Below are positions 10,474 through 20,439 of a DNA stretch of 64,000 bases, piece by piece; position 1 is the first letter of the stretch; each line of letters begins with the position of its first letter. Below the pieces are notes generated by a model that saw nothing but the letters and a program-made list of their open reading frames with translations, was not told the DNA's origin and did no database searches. The stretch lies in NCBI GenBank assembly GCA_028289445.1, contig JANQPO010000015.1, forward strand, positions 1 to 64,000, in the 5' to 3' direction. The translations under genes and the position numbers were made by a program. The stretch comes from Tepidamorphaceae bacterium. Lineage in GTDB: Bacteria > Pseudomonadota > Alphaproteobacteria > Rhizobiales > JAKSCL01.

Positions 10474-10692
10474 TCAGATTTCGACAATCTCTTCAGTGAT
10501 ATCGATGGCTGTCTTGACATCGGCCATGCTGGTATCGTCGATGAGGGCGTCATCGCCGACGGTTTTCTTCAATCGGCCGAAATTTTTGACGACGCGGTCG
10601 ATGAGTGCGTCGGTTTCGGCGCCGTCCGCCTGATCCGACTTTGCAATGTCGAGGGAGATCTTGAGCAGATCGATCGACTGATTGGTGTTCAT
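10474..10692 (-). CDS. Small acidic hypothetical protein
   Basis: A 72-residue protein starting at MNTNQSIDLLKIS, with GAGGAG upstream of the ATG. It is predicted helical, Asp-rich and Lys-poor, with no signal peptide or membrane segment (TDALIDRVVKNFGRL, DVKTAIDITEEIVEI). I do not recognise a family. It is last in a minus-strand run after the HdeD gene, separated by 74 nt that hold a strong hairpin, so its expression level may be set separately. Confidence 0.6.
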   Translation of the reverse strand: MNTNQSIDLLKISLDIAKSDQADGAETDALIDRVVKNFGRLKKTVGDDALIDDTSMADVKTAIDITEEIVEI

Positions 10693-10718
10693 GGGAACAT
10701 ACTCCTCGGTATGAAGGA

Positions 10719-10751
10719 CGCGGGGCGACACCTGGTGGTGTGCACCCCGCG
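10719..10751. promoter_or_regulatory. Intercistronic hairpin
   Basis: CGCGGGGC...GACACC pairs with GGTGTG...CCCCGCG around TGGT, giving a long GC-rich stem between the HdeD gene and the following small gene on the minus strand. The run after it on that strand is TCCTTC, too weak for a clean intrinsic terminator, so a partial terminator or an mRNA-stabilising hairpin is as likely. Confidence 0.5.
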
Positions 10752-10766
10752 CGCCGTGATTTGGGG

Positions 10767-11330
10767 TTAGCTTGTGGCCGGAACCGCGGTTTCGTCCTTC
10801 GCGGTGAAGGTCAGCATGAGGAAGGCCACGCCACTCATCACCATGTTGACGCCGACCAGCATGCCGATGACCCAGAGCGCGGTCGCCGGGAGGCCGGCCC
10901 CGATCATGACGCCGGCGATGATCGCGACGACACCTGAGACGATGATCAGGATCCAGCCGTCATTGGGACGAAGGTTGAAACCGAAAACGATCCGCAGCAC
11001 GCCTTCGACGACGAAAGTCGCGGCCAGGGCAACCGTCAGCGCGATCACGCCCACGATGGGATTGGCGAGCAGCAGAGCGCCGCAGGCGACATAAAGAATG
11101 CCGATCGCCAGCTGCAGGAGCATTGGCCGCCAGGATTGAGCGCTGAACGCCTGGATCACCTGAACGACACCGGCAACCGCAAGGCAGGCGCCGAACATCA
11201 GCTCAGCCGAAAGGGTGGCAAGGTGGGGCAGGGCGATGGCCGCTGCGCCGGTGAGGATGAGCACGACCGACAGCACCGTCAGCCAAACCCGATTTTCTTC
11301 AATCATTTGAAGGAAGTCTTCGCGGTTCAT
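10767..11330 (-). CDS. HdeD family membrane protein (DUF308)
   Basis: A 187-residue integral membrane protein with about six transmembrane helices in repeated pairs (LTVLSVVLILTGAAAIALP, MLLQLAIGILYVACGALLL, GWILIIVSGVVAIIAG, ALWVIGMLVGVNMVMSGVA). This matches the HdeD/DUF308 family linked to acid resistance in enterobacteria; its exact role here is unknown. The start at 11330 has GGAGAG upstream. Its 5' end overlaps the preceding PRC-barrel-like gene by 32 nt, so the two are probably translationally coupled. Confidence 0.85.
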   Translation of the reverse strand: MNREDFLQMIEENRVWLTVLSVVLILTGAAAIALPHLATLSAELMFGACLAVAGVVQVIQAFSAQSWRPMLLQLAIGILYVACGALLLANPIVGVIALTVALAATFVVEGVLRIVFGFNLRPNDGWILIIVSGVVAIIAGVMIGAGLPATALWVIGMLVGVNMVMSGVAFLMLTFTAKDETAVPATS

Positions 11331-11643
11331 GAATCTCTCCGTGTGGTTGCGCCAGTGCACTCGCTTCGGCGAATTCCGGCATGGAATGAAGTTTTTCGAA
11401 TGACGCACCTGGTAGGGTCAGAGCGCCGCTATCGCTTCTCGTGAAGGCCGTTATCGGAACGACGACCTGCTTGCCGTCGGTCCGATCCGGCATTTCGAGA
11501 TTGATCACGACGAATGCGATGTGCCCGCTGACGGTCGGTACCAAAGCACCGACCGTTCCGATTGCGCTGCCAGCGTCGTCGTGGACCGCAGCCTCGCGCT
11601 CATTTTGCGACGTCGCGATAATGACGGTGGTTTCGTCGCGCAT
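11299..11643 (-). CDS. PRC-barrel-like hypothetical protein
   Basis: A 114-residue soluble protein. The middle (GTVGALVPTVSGHIAFVVIN ... KQVVVPITAFT) has the strand pattern and the closing VPITAF element of PRC-barrel domains. Those domains occur in ribosome maturation and in sporulation or envelope-stress proteins. The start codon ATG 11643 has only a weak ribosome site, so an internal start is possible. It lies between the coiled-coil gene and the HdeD gene and overlaps the latter. Confidence 0.55.
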   Translation of the reverse strand: MRDETTVIIATSQNEREAAVHDDAGSAIGTVGALVPTVSGHIAFVVINLEMPDRTDGKQVVVPITAFTRSDSGALTLPGASFEKLHSMPEFAEASALAQPHGEIHEPRRLPSND

Positions 11644-11687
11644 AGCCGGGTACCGCTTATGTCGCCGTCATTGGTCTGGGATAGGCG

Positions 11688-12020
11688 TCAGGCCGCCTTG
11701 CTTTCGATCTCGGCTTTGATCTGACGGATTTCCTCAATGAGGTGGTTCCAGTCGGCTTCAAGAGCCGCGTAGCCGCGATCCCATTCCGATTTGGCCACGT
11801 CCCAGCCCTGGCTGAGCTTCGCTTCGAGGCGCGCTTCCCAGGCCTTGACCTTGGCGACGAAGGCGTACCAGTCGGCCCGCAGAACGATGATGCGGCTGCG
11901 GATCGCGGACTGTGCCTGTTCGCCCAGCTCGCTGATGCGAATTTCCAGGCCGTGGATTTCCTGCTCCCAGGATTTCAGATCGACTTTGATGTCGTTGATG
12001 AAGGTTGTGATGTCGGACAT
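11688..12020 (-). CDS. Coiled-coil hypothetical protein
   Basis: A 110-residue protein starting at MSDITTFINDIKVDLK, with GGAGA upstream. It is almost wholly amphipathic helix with heptad spacing and many Trp residues (WEQEIHGLEIRISEL, WYAFVAKVKAWEARL, WDRGYAALEADWNHLIEEI). It has no signal peptide. The family is not recognised; a small scaffold or phasin-like surface-binding helix bundle would fit the look but is speculation. It is the first gene of the minus-strand run. Confidence 0.65.
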   Translation of the reverse strand: MSDITTFINDIKVDLKSWEQEIHGLEIRISELGEQAQSAIRSRIIVLRADWYAFVAKVKAWEARLEAKLSQGWDVAKSEWDRGYAALEADWNHLIEEIRQIKAEIESKAA

Positions 12021-12181
12021 GTCGTGTCTCCGTTGATCGTGTTCCGGGTCATTCCGGTTACCGTGGGGGACCTTGCCGATCCGGCGCGGTGTGCGGGAGT
12101 GATTCACCGTTAAGTCTCGTGCTAGGCTCCACGACGACGCAGGGCGTGGGGGCGGCCGGAGTTGGTATCGGGGGAGGTCGA

Positions 12182-13795
12182 ATGGCAAGACGGCTTCAAG
12201 AGCCGTTTGATGAAGCGTCGCAGATCCAAATACGCGCGGCACTTGAGCGCATCGTGCTCAGCGATCAGTTTCAAAACGCTCGCCGCGTCAGTCAGTTCCT
12301 GCGCTACATCGTTGACGAGACGCTGCAAGGCCGCGGCGATCGCCTGAAGGGCTTTGCGATCGCTGTCGAGGTTTTCGGCCGAGATGCGGCATTCGATACG
12401 GAAAACGACACGATCGTGCGTGTCCAGGCGGGGCAGTTGCGGCGCCGCCTTGCGCTGTTTTACGCCGATGAGGGAAGCGGCGAGACGCTCCACATCACCG
12501 TGCCGAAGGGCAGTTATGTACCGGTCTTTGAGCATCTAGACGGTGCCGATGGGCCGGCGACCATGATCGCCCAGCCGGCAGCGCTTCCGCGCGGACCGTC
12601 GATTGCGGTTCTTGCCTTCGACAATCTGTCCGACGACCCGGCCCAGAGCCACTTCGCCGATGGCATATCGGAGGAGATCATCAACGATCTCACCAAGTTT
12701 CGCGATCTGTCGGTGGTCGCCCGCAATGCCAGCTTCCACTACAAGCGCCATCCAGCCGACGTGCGCCGGATCGGCGAAGACCTGGGCGTCGATTATGTTC
12801 TAGGCGGCAGCGTCAGGCGCGCCGGTGACCGTATTCGCGTGTCGGCGCAACTGAGCGATGCTGCAACCAGCCAGGCGCTCTTCTCCGAGCAATACGATCG
12901 CGATCTGACGCCACAGAACCTTTTGAACATTCAAGAGGAGATCGCCGACGAGGTCGTCGCCAAGCTGGCGGCGCCCTACGGCGTCATCGCGCGGATTGGA
13001 TCGCACCGGGCAAGCCGCAAGCAAACCGAGAACGTCAACTCCTACGAATGGGTCCTCCAATACTACGCTTTCGAGGCCAATCCCACGCCTGAAGAACATG
13101 CGCGCCTGCGTGAAGGCTTAGAGCAAACCGTTGCTGACGATCCAGACTATGCCAGCGGTTGGGCAGCGCTGGCGGCGATCTATCTCGATGAGTACCGCTT
13201 CAACTTCAACGCCAATGTGGAACGGCCTGCCTTAGCGTTGGCGCTGTCAGCGGTGGAGCAAGCCGCAGCTCTCGATCCGCAAAGCTCAATGGCGCAGCAT
13301 TTTCTGTTTTGCGCACGCTACCACGCCGGCGATATGGACGGGTTTCGTGCCGCCGGGGACCGAGCCATGTCGCTCAACCCCAACCATCCCGACATGCTGG
13401 CCGACTTTGGCACGTATCGCGCCATGTCCGGCGACTGGGAGGCCGGTCTTCCCCTTGTGGCGCGCGCGCTTGCGATCTCCGTCTTTCCGCCCGGCTGGTA
13501 TCACGTCGCGTTCGCGATGCATCATTTGCGCCACGGCCGGTTTGAAGCAGCGCTCGCGGACGCGCAGAAGATCAAGGCGCCGCATTTGCTGGCGGATCCC
13601 GGGCTACGCGCGGCGTGCCACGGTGCGTTGGGTGAGCGTGAGGAGTGCCGGGTGTGTCTCGCGCAGATCGAGGATGTTTTTCCGGATTTCGGGTCCAACG
13701 CCCTTCGCGAACTCAGCAAATGGCACCTTGAACCAAAGCTGCTCGATGCCTTGGTGGGCGGTCTTGAAAAAGCGGGGCTCAAGATATCGCGTTGA
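12182..13795 (+). CDS. TolB-like/TPR protein of the adenylate-cyclase-associated type
   Basis: A 537-residue protein; ATG 12182 follows GGGGGAGG. Three parts are visible. Residues 1-115 form a conserved N-terminal domain (RVSQFLRYIVDETL, TIVRVQAGQLRRRL, ITVPKGSYVPVFE), residues about 135-275 are the TolB-like region usually seen in TPR cyclase-type regulators (SIAVLAFDNLSDD, GISEEIINDLT, YVLGGSVRR), and the rest are TPR repeats. No cyclase catalytic domain is present. Homologs are often called adenylate cyclase only because of shared regions. It has no membrane segment. The role is probably regulatory; the target is unknown. Confidence 0.75.
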   Translation: MARRLQEPFDEASQIQIRAALERIVLSDQFQNARRVSQFLRYIVDETLQGRGDRLKGFAIAVEVFGRDAAFDTENDTIVRVQAGQLRRRLALFYADEGSGETLHITVPKGSYVPVFEHLDGADGPATMIAQPAALPRGPSIAVLAFDNLSDDPAQSHFADGISEEIINDLTKFRDLSVVARNASFHYKRHPADVRRIGEDLGVDYVLGGSVRRAGDRIRVSAQLSDAATSQALFSEQYDRDLTPQNLLNIQEEIADEVVAKLAAPYGVIARIGSHRASRKQTENVNSYEWVLQYYAFEANPTPEEHARLREGLEQTVADDPDYASGWAALAAIYLDEYRFNFNANVERPALALALSAVEQAAALDPQSSMAQHFLFCARYHAGDMDGFRAAGDRAMSLNPNHPDMLADFGTYRAMSGDWEAGLPLVARALAISVFPPGWYHVAFAMHHLRHGRFEAALADAQKIKAPHLLADPGLRAACHGALGEREECRVCLAQIEDVFPDFGSNALRELSKWHLEPKLLDALVGGLEKAGLKISR

Positions 13796-13826
13796 GTGCT
13801 ACGGTCATCGGCGCGACCGGCCGCTT

Positions 13827-14609
13827 TCAAACGTCCAGGTCGACCCAGACCGGAACGTGATCCGACGGCTTCTCCCACGACCGCAGCTCCATGGAGATGC
13901 CAGCAGTGCTCAACCGGTTAGCGGCTTCAGGGGAGAGCAAGAGGTGATCGATACGGATGCCGTGATTCTTTGGCCAGGCGCCGCCCTGAAAGTCCCAAAA
14001 CGTGTAGGCGTGAGGCTCCGGCGCCGTTGCGGCGATTGCGTCGGTGAAGCCGAGGCTCATCAAGCCCCAGTACGCAGCACGGGTTTCGGGCTTGAACAGG
14101 GCATCGTCACGCCAGGCCTCAGGGTCATGAACGTCGGTCTCGGTCGGAATAACGTTGTAATCGCCGGCCAGTACGAAAGGTTCCTCAAGCTTCAACCGCT
14201 CGGCAGCATGGGCCTTGAGGCGTGCCATCCAGGCGAGCTTGTAGGGATATTTCTCCGTGTCGACGGGATTGCCGTTGGGGAGATAGAGCCCGCCCAGCCT
14301 GACCGCACCGGTTTCGGTCGAGACGACGCCCTCGATGTAGCGTGCCTGGGTATCGCTATCGTCGCCGGGAAGCCCGCGCGTTACGTCTTCGATGGGTGAT
14401 TTCGAAAGAAGTGCGACGCCGTTAAAGCCCTTTTGGCCGTGTGTCTCGATATGATAGCCAAGCGCCTCGATCTCCAGTCGCGGCAAGGAGTCGTCCTCCG
14501 ACTTGATTTCCTGCAGGCAGGCAAAGTCCGGGCTGTCCTTTTCCAGCCAAGCCAGGACGTTGTGGAGGCGCGCCTTGATCCCGTTGATGTTCCAGGTGGC
14601 GAGGCGCAT
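13827..14609 (-). CDS. xthA: Exodeoxyribonuclease III
   Basis: A 260-residue AP endonuclease / 3'-5' exonuclease of base-excision repair. It starts at MRLATWNINGIKARL, and the EEP-family motifs are complete: WNING, LQEIKSED (metal Glu), GDYNVIP, RIDHLLLS and the catalytic His in SDHVPVWVDL near the end. It begins 7 nt after the erpA stop on the same strand, so the two form an operon. Confidence 0.95.
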   Translation of the reverse strand: MRLATWNINGIKARLHNVLAWLEKDSPDFACLQEIKSEDDSLPRLEIEALGYHIETHGQKGFNGVALLSKSPIEDVTRGLPGDDSDTQARYIEGVVSTETGAVRLGGLYLPNGNPVDTEKYPYKLAWMARLKAHAAERLKLEEPFVLAGDYNVIPTETDVHDPEAWRDDALFKPETRAAYWGLMSLGFTDAIAATAPEPHAYTFWDFQGGAWPKNHGIRIDHLLLSPEAANRLSTAGISMELRSWEKPSDHVPVWVDLDV

Positions 14610-14616
14610 CAAGCAA

Positions 14617-14952
14617 TCAGATGGAAAACGAGGTGCCGCAGCCGCAGGCCGCCGTCGCGTTGGGATTGTCGATCTGGAACGATTGACCAATCAGATCGTC
14701 GACGAAATCGATCTTCGATCCGTCCAGATACATCACCGAGATCGGGTCGATAACGACCGCTGCATCTCCGCCGCCCAGAATCAGGTCGTCAGGCGCTGTC
14801 TCCTTGACGAGGTCGAACTTGTAGGAAAAGCCCGAACATCCACCGCCTTCGACGCTGACGCGCAGCGCCCGGCTGCCGTCCGCCTTGGCAGCGATGATCT
14901 CGCCGACGCGCGCGATGGCGCGATCTGTCACCTGAATGTTCGTGTCGCTCAT
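14617..14952 (-). CDS. erpA: Iron-sulfur cluster insertion protein
   Basis: A 111-residue A-type Fe-S carrier. The three Cys ligands are in place: GGCSGFSYKF (middle) and the C-terminal CGCGTSFSI. A-type carriers pass [4Fe-4S] clusters to client enzymes. ErpA rather than IscA is the likely call from the location next to dgt and xthA, as in other Rhizobiales, and from the absence of isc genes nearby. Confidence 0.92.
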   Translation of the reverse strand: MSDTNIQVTDRAIARVGEIIAAKADGSRALRVSVEGGGCSGFSYKFDLVKETAPDDLILGGGDAAVVIDPISVMYLDGSKIDFVDDLIGQSFQIDNPNATAACGCGTSFSI

Positions 14953-15098
14953 CGTATTCGGTCGATCTGTTTCGCCATGGAGGTGCCGGCCCGACTCCTG
15001 TAAGAGAACCAGCGATCCTGCCGATTAGGTAAGGCCTGTACCCCTCAACGTCAATCGCGGCCGGCTGTGTCCGGCGGTCGATATCGGGAGGTCCGTTC

Positions 15099-16268
15099 GT
15101 GTCCCTGGCGCCCTATGCGAGCGATCCGCAGATGTCGCGTGGTCGGCTGATCGCTGAAAAGCCCAGTCCGACACGGTCCGATTTCCAGCGCGACCGCGAC
15201 CGGGTCATCCATTCGACCGCGTTCCGGCGCCTGAAGCACAAGACACAGGTCTTTCTCTACCACGAGGGAGACCACTACCGGACCCGACTGACCCACAGCC
15301 TGGAGGTGGCGCAGGTGGCGCGCTCACTGGCGCGGGGGTTGAATTTGAACGAGGACCTGGCCGAGGCGCTGGCGCTGGCCCACGATCTCGGCCATCCACC
15401 CTTCGGCCACACGGGCGAAGAAGCGCTGGCGCGGCTCATGGCGGACCATGGCGGCTTCGACCACAACGCCCAAAGCCTCAAAATCGTTACGGCGCTTGAA
15501 CAACGCTATGCCGACTTCGACGGGCTCAACTTGACCTGGGAGACGCTCGAAGGTCTGGTGAAACACAATGGCCCGCTGATGGATGCCGACGGGGCAGGGA
15601 CCGTGCCCGCCGGGATTGCCGAATACGCGGCCAAGCACGATCTTTGGCTTTCCACACATGCCTCGGCGGAAGCCCAGGTCGCCACGATCGCCGACGATAT
15701 CGCCTACAATGCGCACGATATCGATGACGGATTGCGCGCCGGTCTGATCGATCTCGATCTCCTTCAAGACATGCCAATTGCTGGCAGTGTACTGGCGGAG
15801 GTTGTGGGTCGTTATCCCAACCTGGAACGGAGTCGGATCATCCACGAAGTGCTCAGGCGCGTGCTGACCTGGATGATTGAGGACGTTTTCACCGAGACCG
15901 AAACGCGAATGGTGGCGCTGACGCCTCGGTCCGCCGACGACATCCGCCGTGCCAGCCGTCCCGTCGTCGCGTTCACCGAATCGATGCTTAATGACGAGGC
16001 CGGTCTGAAGGCAAAGCTCTTTGCCCATGTCTATCGTCATCCGCGCATTCTGGCGGTGCGCGCGAATGCCGACCAGATCGTCGACGATCTGTTCAACCGA
16101 TACAGCGCAGATCCTGCGGCATTGCCCGCGCAATACCAGGAGATGGCGGTGGATTGCGACGAGCGGACCCGCGTCCGACTGATCTGCGATTTCATTGCAG
16201 GAATGACCGACCGCTTTGCGGTTCAAGAACATCGCCGTCTGTTTGCCAATACCCCCGAACTTCGATAA
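15099..16268 (+). CDS. dgt: Deoxyguanosinetriphosphate triphosphohydrolase-like protein
   Basis: A 389-residue HD-superfamily dNTPase. The metal site is visible as [10 protein letters not shown] (His), [14 protein letters not shown] (HD pair, residues about 97-110) and [13 protein letters not shown]. The length fits the shorter type 2 dGTPase-like group, which controls dNTP pools. The start is GTG 15099. It is transcribed divergently from erpA-xthA and is followed 34 nt later by argS. Confidence 0.93.
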   Translation: MSLAPYASDPQMSRGRLIAEKPSPTRSDFQRDRDRVIHSTAFRRLKHKTQVFLYHEGDHYRTRLTHSLEVAQVARSLARGLNLNEDLAEALALAHDLGHPPFGHTGEEALARLMADHGGFDHNAQSLKIVTALEQRYADFDGLNLTWETLEGLVKHNGPLMDADGAGTVPAGIAEYAAKHDLWLSTHASAEAQVATIADDIAYNAHDIDDGLRAGLIDLDLLQDMPIAGSVLAEVVGRYPNLERSRIIHEVLRRVLTWMIEDVFTETETRMVALTPRSADDIRRASRPVVAFTESMLNDEAGLKAKLFAHVYRHPRILAVRANADQIVDDLFNRYSADPAALPAQYQEMAVDCDERTRVRLICDFIAGMTDRFAVQEHRRLFANTPELR

Positions 16269-16302
16269 ACCGCGCCGACTTTCCCAATCCAACGAGTAGA
16301 GC

Positions 16303-18060
16303 ATGTCCGTTTTCAGCGATTTCCTCGCGCGCCTTCATCGCGTTCTCGATGCGCTCGTTGACGCTGGCGACCTGCCGGGTGAGATGGATCGGTCGCGCCT
16401 GACGATGGAACTGCCGCGCGATCGCAGCCACGGCGACCTTTCGACCAACGCAGCGATGGTTCTGGCCAAGGCGGCGGGCGCCAAACCGCGAGATCTGGCG
16501 GAAAAGATCGCCGCGGGCTTGCGCGCTGACGACGATGTCGAAGCCGTCGATGTCGCCGGGCCTGGCTTTATCAATCTGACGCTGACGCTTGCCTTCTGGC
16601 ACAGGACGCTGGCTGAAATCCTGGCCAAGGGCGGCGATTATGCGCGGCCGCACGTGTCGGATGGGGAGCCGGTGAACGTCGAATATGTGTCGGCGAATCC
16701 GACCGGGCCGCTGCACGTTGGGCACTGTCGGGGCGCGGTGATCGGCGATGCCCTTGCCAACGTGCTGGCCTTCGCCGGATACGACGTGACGCGCGAATAC
16801 TATATCAACGATGCCGGCGCCCAGGTCGACACGCTGGGTCGGTCTGCATTCCTGCGATACCGCGAGGCGCTGGGCGAGGATATCGGCGCCATTCCGGAAG
16901 GCCTCTACCCCGGAGATTACCTGCAGCCGATTGGCGCGTCGCTTGCGGCGGAGCACGGCGATGCGCTGCTGAGCCAGCCGGAAACCGAATGGCTACCCAT
17001 TGCCCGGGATGCGGCCATTGACGGGATGATGGCGATGGTCCGTGACGACCTGGCGGCACTTGCCATCAGCCACGACGTTTTCTTCTCGGAGCGCTCGCTG
17101 ATAGCCGGGCCTCAGAACCGCGTCGAGGACGCGATCGACGTGTTACGCAAGGCCGGACTGATCTATCAAGGACGGCTTGAGCCGCCGAAGGGTCAAGTGC
17201 CCGACGATTGGGAAGACCGCGAACAGACGCTCTTTCGGTCAACCGAATTCGGAGATGATTCGGATCGTCCTTTGCTCAAATCGGATGGCAGCTACACCTA
17301 TTTCGCCAACGATATCGCCTACCATTTCGACAAGTTTCAGCGTGGATTCGCCAAGATGATCGACGTGTGGGGCGCCGACCATGGCGGGTATGTCAAGCGC
17401 ATGACGGCCGCTGTCACCGCGATGACGGGAGGCAACGGCAGGCTCGACATCGAATTGTGCCAACTGGTCAAGCTGTTTCGCGGCGGTGAGCCGGTGCGCA
17501 TGTCAAAACGGGCGGGCGATTTCGTCACATTGCGCGATGTCATTGAGGAGGTGGGCTGCGATCCGGTGCGGTTCATGATGCTCTATCGCAAGAGCGACGC
17601 GCCACTCGACTTCGACTTCAAGAAAGTGACCGAACAATCTAAGGATAATCCGGTTTTTTACGTCCAGTACGCGCACGCGCGGGCGCATTCGGTGTTCCGT
17701 CAGGCACGCGAGGCCTTCCCCGACGACGATGTCGTGGTGGCTGCAAACGATACCCCAGACCTTGGTAAGTTGAACGATCCGGCCGAGCGCGCGCTGATCA
17801 AGTCACTCGCCGAAGTCCCGGCCGTTATGGGGCAAGCGGCACAGCATCGTGAGCCGCATCGTGTGGCCTATTACCTCTATCAGCTGGCAAGCGAATTCCA
17901 CGCCTTATGGAATCGCGGCAAAGACTTGCCACAATTGCGTTTCATTAACGTCGACGATCGAGATTTGACCATTGCACGTTTAGCTCTTGTTCGGGGCACA
18001 AGTGTGGTATTGAGAACGGGTCTCGATGTTCTTGGTGTATCCGCGCCGAAGACCATGTGA
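16303..18060 (+). CDS. argS: Arginyl-tRNA synthetase
   Basis: A 585-residue class Ia synthetase. The N-terminal additional domain is present, then the HIGH variant HVGHCRG (residues about 137-143) after [14 protein letters not shown]-equivalent [11 protein letters not shown] follows, and the DALR anticodon-binding domain is at the C-terminus. The length is typical of bacterial ArgS. It sits in the dgt-argS-SPOR-nagZ-scpAB run. Confidence 0.98.
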   Translation: MSVFSDFLARLHRVLDALVDAGDLPGEMDRSRLTMELPRDRSHGDLSTNAAMVLAKAAGAKPRDLAEKIAAGLRADDDVEAVDVAGPGFINLTLTLAFWHRTLAEILAKGGDYARPHVSDGEPVNVEYVSANPTGPLHVGHCRGAVIGDALANVLAFAGYDVTREYYINDAGAQVDTLGRSAFLRYREALGEDIGAIPEGLYPGDYLQPIGASLAAEHGDALLSQPETEWLPIARDAAIDGMMAMVRDDLAALAISHDVFFSERSLIAGPQNRVEDAIDVLRKAGLIYQGRLEPPKGQVPDDWEDREQTLFRSTEFGDDSDRPLLKSDGSYTYFANDIAYHFDKFQRGFAKMIDVWGADHGGYVKRMTAAVTAMTGGNGRLDIELCQLVKLFRGGEPVRMSKRAGDFVTLRDVIEEVGCDPVRFMMLYRKSDAPLDFDFKKVTEQSKDNPVFYVQYAHARAHSVFRQAREAFPDDDVVVAANDTPDLGKLNDPAERALIKSLAEVPAVMGQAAQHREPHRVAYYLYQLASEFHALWNRGKDLPQLRFINVDDRDLTIARLALVRGTSVVLRTGLDVLGVSAPKTM

Positions 18061-18137
18061 GGCAGACCCTGGCCGGTCTTCAAGGAGCGTTCAGGGTTCG
18101 AGTTCTCAGTAAATGCATGAAAGCCGGTTAGAACGAC

Positions 18138-20423
18138 ATGGCAAAAACCTCTGAAAGCCCGCCGGGTGACACGAGCGAACGCCGAAGCAACCCCGAAGCT
18201 ACGATGGACGACATCAAGCCCAGCGATGCTTCGACATCCGGGTTGAGCGGCGACTATCCAGACGACGATCCCCTGGCGGAACTGGCGCGTTTGGTCAGCG
18301 AAGACAATCCGTTTACCCGGCTGGATCAGTTCGATCGGTCCATCGTGCAGGAACGTCAGCCATTTATTGGTGTGCCTGAGGACGCGTCGGACGAGGGTGA
18401 AGAGGACGACGAGGAGGCCGACCCAGTTGAGGACGGCCTGACGGTTGCCGAGGAGCCGCAAGACGATGAGCCAGCCGACGCATCGGTGGACGAGGACCTC
18501 CCCGAAGAGCCCGCGCCGACTGTTGCCGACTGGGCGCCGGAGGCCGAAGACGCCGAAATTTTCGAGGCTCAACCGGAGCCCGAGGTCGAAGAGCCCCTCG
18601 ATCTGACAGTCGAGGACGCGCCCACCGACACCAAGGATATGATCCAGCAGCAACTGGCCGACGAGTTGGGTATGGACGTCGATAGTCTTGTCGCGCTGCC
18701 CCCACCGGTCGCGGAAGCTGACCAAGACGATTCCGCACAAGAACACGACAGAGTCGAGCCGGTCGTGTTCGACGATGACGAGATTGCGGGGGCGCAAGAG
18801 ACAGAGGCGCCCGACGATCTTCCCCCGCCGCCCTCGCTGGACGATCTCCCGCCGCCACCGCCGCTGCCGCGATTCGAACCCGTGCTAGAGACGCCGGGCC
18901 ACCCGGATTTCGATCCAGTCCTATCGGGCGAGGCGGCGGAGCCGGTGGCTGAGCCGACGGTCGAGCCGGAACGTCCAGCGGACGCGAGTGCCGATAGCCT
19001 ATCTCCGCTGGCGCGCGCTGATGAGGAGTCCGCCGTCGGCGCGTCCGATTTCATCATGCCGCGCGACCTTGCAGCGACCGAACCGATATCCGCGGACGCG
19101 AACGAGCCGGAGCGCCGCGAGCCGGATATCGCGATGGCGATGGGCTCGGCCGCACCGGATACCGTCACGGTTGCCGCAGCGCCTGAATCGGCATCCGAGC
19201 CGACTCAAGGCGGAGACGATCCCTTCGTGTCGCTGGAGGGCGCCTTGAAACGCGAGGTGGACGCGGTTCTGCGTGCCGGCAAGGACGATGAGGAAACCGA
19301 GGCGTTTGAGCCGGAAGCGGAGGACGAATCCGCCGGTCGTGGACGCGGAATGATGATTGCCGCGGCCATACTCGGTCTCGTGGTCTTGGGTGGGCTTGGC
19401 GCGTTTGCCTATCGTGGCATCGTCGCACCGCCGAGCGGAGACGGAAGCCCGCCGGTCATCGTTGCGTCCGAGGAACCGCTGAAGGAGCGGCCGGCCGACC
19501 CCGGCGGCACCACAGTCGAAAATCAGGATTCGCTGGTATTCCGTCGGGCCAGCGGCGAAACCGATACCGACCAGAACGCGCAGATCGTGCCGCGTGAGGA
19601 GCAGGTCGCTGCTGTGCCGACAGCGGAAAAATCCGAGGATCGGGTGACCGAGACCGCAGGCCTTGGAGAAGGTAGCCGCGAGAACCCGCGCGTGATCGTG
19701 CCACAGCCACTCACGCCGGACGACGCCGGCGTATCGCCGCGTCGTGTCCGCACGATGATTGTCAAACCGGATGGCACGATCGTGCGTTCGACCGATGCGG
19801 CCGAAGCCGCGACGCCCGCGCCTGTCGCCCCGGCCCCGGCGCCCGCGGCAGTCGGCGAAACTCAAACGGCGTCGGCGCCGTCAGCCGATACGCCAGCACA
19901 GGACGTTGCGGCTGTTGCGGCACAGGATCCGGCATCGACAGCGGCGCAATCGCAGCCGGTGGAGACCGCGACCGCCGAACAGCCTGCCTCCGAGGCGACC
20001 GAATCGGCCACGCCCGCATTGGCGCTTGGTCCTGAAGATCCCAGCATCCCATTGCCGGTTGCACGACCGAACGCCGTCGTCGCGGCGCTTCGCACGACGC
20101 AACAGCCAGCACAGGCACAGCCCGCCGCCGCCACGCAAGCGCCAGTCGCTGTGCCGCAACCTGTCGCCGGCGGCGCCTATCTGGTTCAGCTTGCCTCACG
20201 GCGCAGCCAGGAACAGGCGCTGAGCGACTTCGCCACTTTGCAGGAGCAGTACCCAGGTATCCTGGGTCCCTATCAGCCGTTCATCGAACGCGCGGATCTT
20301 GGGAGTCGCGGCATCTTCTACCGCTTGCGGGTCGGCCCGCTCGACAATCAGGCGAGCGCCGGCCAACTGTGCGATCAGCTCAAGGCGGCCGGCCTACCGG
20401 ACTGCCTGGTTCGCCGCAACTAG
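18138..20423 (+). CDS. SPOR-domain cell envelope protein
   Basis: A 761-residue bitopic protein. Residues 1-400 are a very acidic, low-complexity cytoplasmic part with Pro-rich patches (PPPPSLDDLPPPPPLPRF). A transmembrane helix lies at about 403-425 (MMIAAAILGLVVLGGLGAFAY). Next comes an Ala/Pro/Gln-rich periplasmic linker, and the SPOR domain fills about 680-760 (YLVQLASRRSQEQALSDF ... FYRLRVGPLDNQASAG). SPOR domains bind peptidoglycan stripped of peptides at septa, so a role in division or septal wall processing is likely. The position between argS and nagZ is conserved in related bacteria. Confidence 0.9.
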   Translation: MAKTSESPPGDTSERRSNPEATMDDIKPSDASTSGLSGDYPDDDPLAELARLVSEDNPFTRLDQFDRSIVQERQPFIGVPEDASDEGEEDDEEADPVEDGLTVAEEPQDDEPADASVDEDLPEEPAPTVADWAPEAEDAEIFEAQPEPEVEEPLDLTVEDAPTDTKDMIQQQLADELGMDVDSLVALPPPVAEADQDDSAQEHDRVEPVVFDDDEIAGAQETEAPDDLPPPPSLDDLPPPPPLPRFEPVLETPGHPDFDPVLSGEAAEPVAEPTVEPERPADASADSLSPLARADEESAVGASDFIMPRDLAATEPISADANEPERREPDIAMAMGSAAPDTVTVAAAPESASEPTQGGDDPFVSLEGALKREVDAVLRAGKDDEETEAFEPEAEDESAGRGRGMMIAAAILGLVVLGGLGAFAYRGIVAPPSGDGSPPVIVASEEPLKERPADPGGTTVENQDSLVFRRASGETDTDQNAQIVPREEQVAAVPTAEKSEDRVTETAGLGEGSRENPRVIVPQPLTPDDAGVSPRRVRTMIVKPDGTIVRSTDAAEAATPAPVAPAPAPAAVGETQTASAPSADTPAQDVAAVAAQDPASTAAQSQPVETATAEQPASEATESATPALALGPEDPSIPLPVARPNAVVAALRTTQQPAQAQPAAATQAPVAVPQPVAGGAYLVQLASRRSQEQALSDFATLQEQYPGILGPYQPFIERADLGSRGIFYRLRVGPLDNQASAGQLCDQLKAAGLPDCLVRRN

Positions 20424-20439
20424 GCCGCGCGAAACTCCG

